Below, piece after piece: positions 43,639-50,805 of a stretch of DNA of 64,000 nucleotides. The stretch spans positions 183,388-247,387 of the forward strand of contig NZ_FOQY01000005.1 in NCBI RefSeq assembly GCF_900113865.1. The letters run 5' to 3'. The notes under the pieces were generated by a model. It ran no database searches. It was given only the letters and a program-made list of their open reading frames with translations, and was not told the origin of the DNA. The DNA comes from Streptosporangium canum. GTDB taxonomy: Bacteria; Actinomycetota; Actinomycetes; Streptosporangiales; Streptosporangiaceae. A program made the translations under genes and the position numbers. Numbering within the stretch: position 1 is the stretch's first letter; each line of letters opens with the position of its first letter.

Positions 43639-44493
43639 ATGACCAGCACCAGGCAGCTCAGCGAGCGAGAGCGGGAGACACGGGCCGCGGCCAACGAGGG
43701 ACTGCCCACGCTCGGGTTCGACGCGGCCACGCCGTACGACGACTACGTCGGCACCGCCACCCTGCACCGGCTCCAGCGCACCGTCACCGACGCCCCGGAG
43801 GAGCTCGCGTTCCTGGTCACCACCCAGGTGATGGAGCTCTACTTCGGCCTGCTCCGCTCGGAGTGGCAGCTCGCCCAGCGGCAGCTCGACGATGACGACG
43901 CCGCCGCCGCGACCGTGACGATCAAGCGGTCGGTCCGGCACTTCGAGGCGCTCAACGCCGCGTGGGCGTCGCTCAGCTGGCTCACCCCCGCGCAGTTCAA
44001 CCAGTTCCGCGACGCGCTCGGTGAGGCGTCGGGCTTCCAGTCGGCTCTCTACCGGCACGTGGAGTTCCTGCTCGGCAACAAGTCCGAGGCGCTCATCCGC
44101 CCGCACCGCCGCAACCCCGAGGCCTACCGTGAGCTCGCCGAGGCGCTGGCCCGGCCGAGCCTGTACGACTCGGTGCTCGCCTTCCTCGCCCGGCAGGGCC
44201 ACGCGATCCCGCGCGCGGCGGTGGAGCGCGACTACGCCGCCGAATACGAGCCCCGCTCCGACGTCGAGGCGGTCTGGGTCGAGGTGTACGGCGGGCCGCT
44301 CGCGCCACTGGCCGACGCGCTGACCGACCTGGCCGAGCAGTTCTCCGACTGGCGCTACCGGCACCTGATGGCGGTACGCCGCTCGATGGGGGCCAAGCCG
44401 GGATCCGGCGGGTCGAGCGGCCTGAGCTGGCTGGAGCGGAGCATGCGACGTGAGATCTTCCCCGAACTCTGGACCGCGCGCACGCTGATGTGA
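43639..44493 (+). CDS. kynA: Tryptophan 2,3-dioxygenase
   Basis: This haem enzyme of 284 aa opens the tryptophan ring to N-formylkynurenine, the first step of the kynurenine route. Motifs include YDDYVGTATLHRLQ, the substrate/haem region LVTTQVMELYFGLLRSEW, FQSALYRHVEFLLGNK with the proximal-region His, and DWRYRHLMAVRRSMGAKPG with the proximal His. The ATG at 43639 has an AAGGAG site; an ATG at 43609 lacks one. Formamidase and kynureninase are not adjacent. The Lrp gene is divergent. Confidence 0.95.
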   Translation: MTSTRQLSERERETRAAANEGLPTLGFDAATPYDDYVGTATLHRLQRTVTDAPEELAFLVTTQVMELYFGLLRSEWQLAQRQLDDDDAAAATVTIKRSVRHFEALNAAWASLSWLTPAQFNQFRDALGEASGFQSALYRHVEFLLGNKSEALIRPHRRNPEAYRELAEALARPSLYDSVLAFLARQGHAIPRAAVERDYAAEYEPRSDVEAVWVEVYGGPLAPLADALTDLAEQFSDWRYRHLMAVRRSMGAKPGSGGSSGLSWLERSMRREIFPELWTARTLM

Positions 44494-44499
44494 CGTCCA

Positions 44500-44516
44500 C
44501 CGCCGCCGGGCGGCGG
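44500..44516. terminator. Short terminator stem between kynA and LysR gene
   Basis: CCGCCG and CGGCGG form a short GC stem between convergent stops, with no T-run. Weak alone, but position fits. Confidence 0.5.
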
Positions 44517-44532
44517 GGGATCTCGCCCGCGC

Positions 44533-45549
44533 CTACCGGGCGTGCCCCGTACGACGGCCGCCAGGGAGCGAGGAGTGCAGCGCGGCGGTGAAGGCGGCGA
44601 CGGCCGGGTGGGCCGAGGCCCCCCGGCGGAAGGCGATCTGGGTGCGGCGGCGCATCGGCAGTCCGGTGAGCCGGACGCCGCCGGGCGGGTCGGCCGCGCC
44701 CAGCTCCGGCACCAGCGCCACGCCCTGACCGACCGCGACCATCGCCAGCACGGTGGCGAAGTCGTCGATGTGGTGGCGGATCCTGGGGGCGAACCCGGCG
44801 GCCTGGCAGGCCCGCACGGTCATCGTGTGGCAGAGCGTGCCGGGCTTGGAAACGATCCAGGAGGCGTCGCGCCACCGCGCCAGGACGTCGCCGTCGCCGT
44901 CGCCGTGCCGGGCGGGGACGTCGCCGCCGTGCCGTACCGGGGCCTCGCCGGGCATGCCGCCGTGCCCTGCCGGGGCCTCTCCGGGCGTGTCGCGCCGCCG
45001 TACAGGGGAGTCGCCGCCGTCACCGGAGGCGAGATACATGGGCTCCTCCAGCAGGGGTTCGGTGTCCAGGGCGAGGTCGGGGATGGCGGGGACGAAGTCG
45101 TACTCGTGGACGAGGGCGACGTCCAGATCGCCGGTCCGGAGCCGGGGGGCCACCTCGGCGGGGTCGATCTCGTCCACCATCGGCTCCAGCCCGGGATGGT
45201 CACGGCCCAGGGCGGCCAGGGCGGCGGGCAGGATGGTGCGGGTCGCGGTCGGGAAGGCGCCGACCCTGATGGCGCCGACCAGACCCGTGTGCGCGGCCGC
45301 CAGCTCCGCCGCGGCCAGCTCCAGCCGTTCGAGCACGGCCTCCGCGTGCCCGACCAGCGCGACCCCGGCGGGGGTGAGCGCCACCCGGCGGCCGGTCCGC
45401 TCCAGCAGCGCCACCCCGGCCTCCCGCTCCAGCGCGGCGAGCTGCTGGGAGACCGCGGAGGGGGTGAACGTCATGGCCTCGGCGACCGCGGCGATCGTGC
45501 CCCGGTAGGACAGTTCGCGGAGCAGCCGAAGACGTCGCACATCGAGCAT
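44533..45549 (-). CDS. LysR-family regulator with low-complexity insertion
   Basis: Residues 1-60 form the winged helix-turn-helix (FTPSAVSQQLAALEREAGVA) and the rest the effector-binding domain. At about residues 176-223 a Gly/Asp/His/Arg/Pro-rich tract (PGEAPAGHGG and PGEAPVRHGG, then GDGDGD) interrupts the domain, raising the length to 338 aa. Divergent from the DapA-family gene at 45621 over about 70 bp, it is probably its regulator. Confidence 0.92.
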   Translation of the reverse strand: MLDVRRLRLLRELSYRGTIAAVAEAMTFTPSAVSQQLAALEREAGVALLERTGRRVALTPAGVALVGHAEAVLERLELAAAELAAAHTGLVGAIRVGAFPTATRTILPAALAALGRDHPGLEPMVDEIDPAEVAPRLRTGDLDVALVHEYDFVPAIPDLALDTEPLLEEPMYLASGDGGDSPVRRRDTPGEAPAGHGGMPGEAPVRHGGDVPARHGDGDGDVLARWRDASWIVSKPGTLCHTMTVRACQAAGFAPRIRHHIDDFATVLAMVAVGQGVALVPELGAADPPGGVRLTGLPMRRRTQIAFRRGASAHPAVAAFTAALHSSLPGGRRTGHAR

Positions 45550-45620
45550 CAGCTCAGCTTAACGGTCTCGGAAGAAACGGGAACTGGACCTGCACGGTCG
45601 GTGGCCGCGAGGCTGGGGAC

Positions 45621-46487
45621 ATGACACTTCACGGCGTTTACGTTCCCCTGATCACCCCGTTCGCCGAGGACGGCGAGATCGCCGTGGAGGCGCTCGAGGG
45701 CCTGGCACGCGCGGTGCTCGACGAGGGGGCGGCCGGGCTGGTCGCGCTAGGCACCACCGCCGAGGTCGCCATGCTCGCCGACGAGGAGCGGCGCGCGGTC
45801 GTCGAGGTGTGCGCCAAGGTGTGCCGGGAGCGGGGGGTGACGCTGGTCGTCGGGGCCGGGGGCAGTGACACCCGGAGCTCTGTGGAGGCCCTGCGGGAGC
45901 TCAAGGACCGGGCGGACGCCGCCCTGGTCACCGTGCCGTCCTTCGTCCGCCCGTCCGAGGCCGGGGTGCTCGCCCACTTCACCGTGCTGGCCGAGCAGAG
46001 CCCGGTGCCGCTCATCGTCTACAACATCCCCTACCGGACGGGGCAGTCGGTGGGCGCGGCCACCCTGCGCCGGCTGGGAGAGCTGCCCATGGTGACCGGG
46101 GTCAAGCACGCGGTCGGCGGCGTCGACCAGGACACCGTCACCCTGCTGGCCGATCTGCCGGAGGACTTCGCGGTGCTCGCCGGGGACGACCCCTTCTTCT
46201 CGGCCCTGCTCGCGCTGGGCGCCTCCGGCGGCATCCTCGCCTCGGCCCACCTGCACACCGGCCGCTTCGTCGAGCTGGTGGAGGCCTGGCGCTCCGGCGA
46301 CGTCGCCCACGCCCGTGCGCTGGGCCATCGGCTCTCCGCCATGTCGGCGAGCATGTTCGCCGAACCCAACCCCACGGTGCTCAAGGGAGTGCTGCATGCC
46401 CGGGGGCTGATCCCCACCGCCTCGGTCCGCCTCCCGCTGGTCCCCGCCGGCCAGGCCTCGATCGAGGCGGCCTCGCGCCTGGTGTGA
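45621..46487 (+). CDS. DapA-family aldolase (dihydrodipicolinate synthase-like)
   Basis: This 288-aa (beta/alpha)8 class I aldolase has the Schiff-base Lys in VTGVKHAVGG, the Tyr in VYNIPYRTG and a substrate-loop ALGTTAEVAML. ALGTT, where true DapA usually has GTTGE, leaves the real reaction open: dihydrodipicolinate synthesis, or a sugar-acid/N-acetylneuraminate-type aldolase. It is divergent from the LysR gene, which suggests an inducible catabolic aldolase rather than the housekeeping lysine enzyme. Confidence 0.9.
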   Translation: MTLHGVYVPLITPFAEDGEIAVEALEGLARAVLDEGAAGLVALGTTAEVAMLADEERRAVVEVCAKVCRERGVTLVVGAGGSDTRSSVEALRELKDRADAALVTVPSFVRPSEAGVLAHFTVLAEQSPVPLIVYNIPYRTGQSVGAATLRRLGELPMVTGVKHAVGGVDQDTVTLLADLPEDFAVLAGDDPFFSALLALGASGGILASAHLHTGRFVELVEAWRSGDVAHARALGHRLSAMSASMFAEPNPTVLKGVLHARGLIPTASVRLPLVPAGQASIEAASRLV

Positions 46488-47297
46488 TCAGGCGGTCTGG
46501 CAGCCCGGACACCAGAAGAGGTTGCGGCCGGCGAGCACCCCGGTGCGGACCTCGCCGCCGCACAGGAAGCAGGGCATGCCCGCGCGCCGGTAGACGTAGA
46601 CCTCGCCGCCGTGGTCGTCGACGCGGGGCGGGCGCCCCATCGCCTCCGGGGTGTGCTCGGGCCTGACCGTGTCGATCCGGCCCACCCGCACCCCGTCGGC
46701 CATCAGCGCCACCAGGTCCGCCCAGATGGCCGTCCACTGCCCGCGGGTGAGGTCGCGGCCGGGGCGGGCCGGGTCGACGCCCTCCCGGAACAGCGCCTCG
46801 GCGCGGTAGATGTTGCCCACCCCCGCGACGACCGACTGGTCCATCAGCAGGACGCCGATGGAGGTGCGGCTGCGGCCGATCCGCCGCCAGGCGAGCTCCG
46901 GATCGGCGTCGGCGCGCAGCGGATCCGGCCCGAGCCTGGCGTGCAGCGCCTTCTTCTCGGCCGGATCCAGCAGCTCGCAGGTGTTGGGCCCGCGCAGGTC
47001 GGCGTATTCCTCGGCGTTGCTCAGGCGCAGCCGTACCGCACCCGTCGGCGCGGGCGCCGGAGCCGGGCCGAAGGCGCATTTGCCGTAGATGCCCAGGTGC
47101 ACGTGGAGCCAGCGGTCGTCGTCGAATCCGAGCAGCAGGTGCTTGCCGTGCGCGTCCGTCTCCTGGAGCACCCGCCCGTCGATCTGGCGGGCCCCGGCGG
47201 CGAACCGCCCCTGCGGGCTCTCGGCGCGCACCACTCCGCCGCCGAACGCCTGCCGGTACCGCCCGGCCAGGTGATGAATGGTGTGTCCTTCAGGCAT
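46488..47297 (-). CDS. Fpg/Nei-family DNA glycosylase (endonuclease VIII-like)
   Basis: This 269-aa repair enzyme begins MPEGHTIHHLA (Pro2 nucleophile, Glu3), has a helix-two-turn-helix (SVVAGVGNIYRAEALF) and a C-terminal zinc finger (CFLCGGEV and CPGCQ). It excises oxidised bases and nicks the strand. ATG 47297 restores the required N-terminal MPEG; the frame is open further upstream. It is convergent with the DapA-family gene with adjacent stops (TGATCA). Confidence 0.95.
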   Translation of the reverse strand: MPEGHTIHHLAGRYRQAFGGGVVRAESPQGRFAAGARQIDGRVLQETDAHGKHLLLGFDDDRWLHVHLGIYGKCAFGPAPAPAPTGAVRLRLSNAEEYADLRGPNTCELLDPAEKKALHARLGPDPLRADADPELAWRRIGRSRTSIGVLLMDQSVVAGVGNIYRAEALFREGVDPARPGRDLTRGQWTAIWADLVALMADGVRVGRIDTVRPEHTPEAMGRPPRVDDHGGEVYVYRRAGMPCFLCGGEVRTGVLAGRNLFWCPGCQTA

Positions 47298-47329
47298 GGT
47301 GCCCAAATGATACGGCCGGTTGCCGACCA

Positions 47330-47827
47330 CTACGGGGCGCGGCGGACGAGGGCGTGCGCCGTCGCGGCGAGAGTGGCTCCGGCGGCGTAGGCGGCCAGGT
47401 CGGCGGCGCCGAAGGTGCTGCCGAGCACCAGCCTGGCCAGCACGCTGGCCTCCGAGAGAGCGGCCGGGACGGGAGTGAGCTGGGCGAACTCGACCGCCCA
47501 GCTGAACGCCAGCGCGCCGATCGCGGCGCGGACCGGCGGGACCCGGGGCAGCACCAGCACGATCAGCGCGTGGACGAGCACGGTGTAGAGGGCGTCACCG
47601 GCGTATTTGGCGAACCAGCCGCCGGTGACCGCGCGGACCGTGAGCCCGGCGGCGACGGTCGCGACGGCCGCCAGGGCCGGGAGCAGGCGGCTGCGGAGGG
47701 CGGGGGACAGGCGGGTCCGGAGGGCGGGGGGCACCCGCTCACGATAACGAGCACACCGCGCGGCCGGGGACACGGTGACACCGTCCCGGCCGTCAGACGG
47801 CACCGTACGGCCGACCAGGGTGAACAC
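47330..47827 (-). CDS. DUF2809-type small membrane protein
   Basis: About 165 aa with three to four hydrophobic segments (LLPALAAVATVAAGLTVRAV, ALYTVLVHALIVLVLPRVPP, LAFSWAVEFAQLTPV, ADLAAYAAGATLAATAHA). The FSWAVEFAQ motif is typical of DUF2809/VanZ-like proteins; the function is unknown. The long N-terminus before residue 30 is Arg/Pro-rich and may be untranslated, with the start at a GTG near 47733. Confidence 0.75.
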   Translation of the reverse strand: MFTLVGRTVPSDGRDGVTVSPAARCARYRERVPPALRTRLSPALRSRLLPALAAVATVAAGLTVRAVTGGWFAKYAGDALYTVLVHALIVLVLPRVPPVRAAIGALAFSWAVEFAQLTPVPAALSEASVLARLVLGSTFGAADLAAYAAGATLAATAHALVRRAP

Positions 47828-47890
47828 CGTCCGGGCCGGGAGACAACGGCGCCGTGCGGGGGGCAGGGATGGCCGTCCGGGGGGGACGGC

Positions 47891-48205
47891 TCAGGGGAGC
47901 CGCCAGACCGCCGGGAGTCCCTTGCCGCCGCCGTCGGCGGAGTAGTCGTGGGCGACCTCCAGCAGCTCGTCCATCCGGGCCTGCCAGGCGATGTTCACCG
48001 GCAGGTCGGCCAGCGAGGCGAGCAGCGCCTCGTAGTCGTCACAGTCGATCACGTGGAAGAGCTCCAGGCCGCTGCGCCAGATCGTCCACTCGTGCGCGCC
48101 GCCCTTCTTGATCGCCTCCACCAGCTCGGCGGGCACCTCCCGGTGCGCCTGCTCGTACTCCGACTCCCTGCCCGGCCTGATCCGGGTGTGCAACGCGACA
48201 CGCAT
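47891..48205 (-). CDS. rhaM: L-rhamnose mutarotase
   Basis: This 104-aa protein fits the rhamnose mutarotase (DUF718) family: N-terminal MRVALHTRIRPGRESEYEQ, central ELFHVIDCDDYEALL and VNIAWQARMDELL. It interconverts rhamnose anomers. ATG 48205 has a perfect GGAGGAA site. No other rhamnose genes lie nearby. The 275 bp upstream, 48206-48480, hold nothing I can support. Confidence 0.9.
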   Translation of the reverse strand: MRVALHTRIRPGRESEYEQAHREVPAELVEAIKKGGAHEWTIWRSGLELFHVIDCDDYEALLASLADLPVNIAWQARMDELLEVAHDYSADGGGKGLPAVWRLP

Positions 48206-48480
48206 GCGGTTCCTCCGTAAGTTCGTAGCCCGTTATAGCAGCGATCCGACCTATTTGGGGAAATGTCTGGTCAGGGGAATGAAGTGGCTCCGGTTCGAGT
48301 GGAAAGATCCGATGAAATGAGGTGTTCGGGAGCCGTGCGGCAAGGCCTGCACCGTACGGTCAACCGCTCCGCCGACCGGCTCGGGCAGGGGAATACCTGG
48401 TGGCGGGTCCGGGCGTGGCAATGGTGCGGGAAGATCCGGAACCGAGCTCGAAAGTCCATGATCGGTCGCTGATCCGCTGC

Positions 48481-48843
48481 CTAAACCAGCCAGTCCACCT
48501 GCCCGGGAGCGGGCAGCCTCTCCTCGGAGAGGAGCCCGTCCAGGACCGCGATCAGCCGGCCGATCGCGGTCTTGGTTCTCGGAAAGCGGTGCGGACCGCT
48601 GTAGAGCAGCCCCGCGCAGGGTTGTCCGTCGTGGAGCCGCCGTGCCCGGAGGATTTCGAAATCACGGACGTTCTCGGTGAGCAGGCAGCGGCGTTCCGCC
48701 ACCGCCGGCTCCAGCACCTGGGAATCGGGAAGCCCCGGGCCCCCGGGGCGTTCGACGAGTGCGACGACGTCATGCCCCCGCTCGCGGAGACTCTCGGCGA
48801 GCAGCGGCGGGAACATCTCGTCCAGCAGAAGCCTGCCGTTCAC
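48481..48843 (-). CDS. DUF5615 PIN-like putative toxin
   Basis: This 120-aa protein has PIN-like acidic residues (LLDEMFPPLLAESLRERGHD, LTENVRDFEIL) found in DUF5615/Mut7-C-type nucleases. Its start overlaps the stop of the upstream gene by 4 bp (ATGA), the antitoxin-first layout of type II toxin-antitoxin operons. It probably cleaves RNA. Confidence 0.85.
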   Translation of the reverse strand: MNGRLLLDEMFPPLLAESLRERGHDVVALVERPGGPGLPDSQVLEPAVAERRCLLTENVRDFEILRARRLHDGQPCAGLLYSGPHRFPRTKTAIGRLIAVLDGLLSEERLPAPGQVDWLV

Positions 48844-49283
48844 GATGCCAGTAGCCCTTGCTCCCGCCTCCAGCGCTCCTCCGCCTTTTGTGCGGCGCCT
48901 TCGGCTGCGGCGATCTGCGTATCGATCTCGTCCGGATAGTCCGACCAGTATCGGATCGCCGCTCTGACCTGGTGCGATGGGAGTCCGGAGTATTCGGCGG
49001 TCATGGTCACGATCTCGTCGGCTGTCGCGTCAGGCTCGGCGGCACGGGTCGCCCTGATCGCCCGGATGACCTCCCAGACATCGGGACCGCCGGTGACCAC
49101 CGCCCGGCGGCCCGATGGCCCGGTCCGGAACAGCACGCCCGGGTGCTCCTCCATCCGGAGCGCCTCGGTGATGAGGAGGTTGACCGCGGCGGAGACCGAA
49201 AGCCCCGGGTGCTCCATGACGAACTTGGCGAGTTTGTCCAGGACGGCATCCTCGAACCGAACGGACCGTGGTGTCGGCGACAT
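48840..49283 (-). CDS. Putative antitoxin with ribbon-helix-helix N-terminus
   Basis: This 147-aa protein starts with a ribbon-helix-helix-like segment (SVRFEDAVLDKLAKFVMEHP and SVSAAVNLLITEAL), then a DUF433-like region (ATADEIVTMTAEYSGLPSHQ, then RAAIRYWSDYPDEID). A typical partner of DUF5615 toxins, it would bind its own promoter and neutralise the downstream nuclease. The 172 bp between it and 49456 hold no gene. Confidence 0.8.
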   Translation of the reverse strand: MSPTPRSVRFEDAVLDKLAKFVMEHPGLSVSAAVNLLITEALRMEEHPGVLFRTGPSGRRAVVTGGPDVWEVIRAIRATRAAEPDATADEIVTMTAEYSGLPSHQVRAAIRYWSDYPDEIDTQIAAAEGAAQKAEERWRREQGLLAS

Positions 49284-49455
49284 GACTACAGCGTAGGCGA
49301 ATGTAGCTGGCTACGTCAGCGGAGTTCACCGGCATGGCACGGCGCGTGGGGTGCGAGCCGCAGGGAGTGCCGTCGGGACGGACGAGGAGCGTTCCGCGCC
49401 GGCTGGGCTGCGCGTGCGGCGTCCGGGGGTGGGGCGGATCCTTTCCGTGTCCCCG

Positions 49456-50745
49456 TCAGGGCAGTGCGGGGAGGCGGGAGCCGTACAGCCAGCCGGCGAA
49501 CAGCCGCTCCAGCGGCGCGGTCGTGCGGCGCGAGGCCAGGTCGGTGAACTGCTCCGTGGTGACCGACCCGTGCCGGTGGCCGGCCGTCCACTCGCGCAGC
49601 AGCGCGAAGAACGGCGCGTCGCCCATGGCGCGCCGGAGCGCGTGCAGGGTGAGCGCGCCGCGTTTGTAGACGCGGTCGTCGAACAGGAGCCGGGCGCCGG
49701 GGTCGGCGAGGACGAAGTCCTGGGGCAGGGCCGCGAGCCTGCGGTGCCAGCGGGCCGCCAGGTCGCCGGCGGGCACGCCGCCCGAGGCCTCCGACCAGAT
49801 CCACTCCGCGTAGGAGGCGAACCCCTCGTGCAGCCAGATGTCGTGCCAGCCGGCGATCGTCAGGCTGTTGCCGAACCACTGGTGCGCCAGCTCGTGGGCG
49901 ACCAGCCGCTCCTCGCCGCGCCGGCCGTCCACATGGTTCGTCCCGAAGATCGACATGCCCTGCGCCTCGACCGGGATCTCCAGCTCGTCGTCCACCACCA
50001 CCGCGGTGTAGGAGCCGAACGGGTAGGGGCCGAAGCGCTCGCCGAAGACCTCCATCATCCGGTCCTGGCGCCCGAAGTCGTGCCGGACCCGGGCGGCGAG
50101 CCCGGCGGGGAAGACCAGCCGCGTCCCCGCGCCGAGGCCGGCCTGCTGGTAGCGGCCGATCTGGACGCTCGCCAGGTAGGAGGCCATCGGCTCGGCCTGC
50201 TCGTAGACCCACGTGGTCGCCGACGCCGCCCGCCGCGTGGAGACCAGCTCCCCGTTGGCGATCACCGTGTACGGCGAGGCGGTGGTCACCGAGATCCGGT
50301 AGGCGGCCTTGTCGTCCGGCCGGTCGTTGCACGGGAACCACGACGGGGCCCCGATCGGCTGGCCGGCCACGATGACGCCGTCGGTGAGCTGCTCCCAGCC
50401 GAGGCCGCCCCAGTGGCTGGACACCGGCCGCGGATTGCCCGAGTAGCGGACCTCGACGCTGAACGGCCCGGGGCCCAGCCGCCCCGGCGCGAGGTGGAGC
50501 CTGCCTCCGCGATGGGTGAAACGCGTCATCTCGCCGTTGACCAGGACCCCGCCCACGCGGAAGGGGCCGAGGTCGAGGACGAGGCGGTCGAGCGGCCCGA
50601 GCGCCACCGCCGACAGGCGGGCGACCCCGCCGAGCCGGTTGGCGGCGACCCGGTAGTCGAGGGACAGGTCGTAGTGCTCCACCCGGTAGCCGTCGTCGCC
50701 GTGCGTGGGGAAGTACAGATTGCCGGGGGTCGTGCTCACAACCAC
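49456..50745 (-). CDS. M1-family zinc aminopeptidase
   Basis: This 429-aa protein has the gluzincin site HELAHQWFGNS with downstream WLHEGFASYAEW (His, His, Glu zinc ligands) and an N-terminal beta domain. The exopeptidase GxMEN motif is altered to EAQGMSIFG. It lacks the C-terminal ARM domain of large M1 enzymes and has no signal peptide. GTG 50745 has an AGAGGAA site. It lies 60 bp after the Pls-type NRPS on the same strand; M1-type aminopeptidases are the known epsilon-poly-L-lysine-degrading enzymes, so it may process or detoxify the product. Confidence 0.93.
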   Translation of the reverse strand: MVVSTTPGNLYFPTHGDDGYRVEHYDLSLDYRVAANRLGGVARLSAVALGPLDRLVLDLGPFRVGGVLVNGEMTRFTHRGGRLHLAPGRLGPGPFSVEVRYSGNPRPVSSHWGGLGWEQLTDGVIVAGQPIGAPSWFPCNDRPDDKAAYRISVTTASPYTVIANGELVSTRRAASATTWVYEQAEPMASYLASVQIGRYQQAGLGAGTRLVFPAGLAARVRHDFGRQDRMMEVFGERFGPYPFGSYTAVVVDDELEIPVEAQGMSIFGTNHVDGRRGEERLVAHELAHQWFGNSLTIAGWHDIWLHEGFASYAEWIWSEASGGVPAGDLAARWHRRLAALPQDFVLADPGARLLFDDRVYKRGALTLHALRRAMGDAPFFALLREWTAGHRHGSVTTEQFTDLASRRTTAPLERLFAGWLYGSRLPALP

Positions 50746-50805
50746 ACTTGTTTCCTCTGCTACGTCCTGCGAGCTGCCATGTCCTGCGAGCGCGTGCCGC
50801 GACCG

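Noticed and set aside
43020-43730. A 236-codon minus-strand frame over the Lrp gene
   Set aside because: Out of phase with the real Lrp frame, which has a complete HTH and RAM domain.
48263-48472. A 69-codon plus-strand ORF upstream of the toxin-antitoxin pair
   Set aside because: No ribosome site, no domain and no coding-like composition; treated as non-coding.
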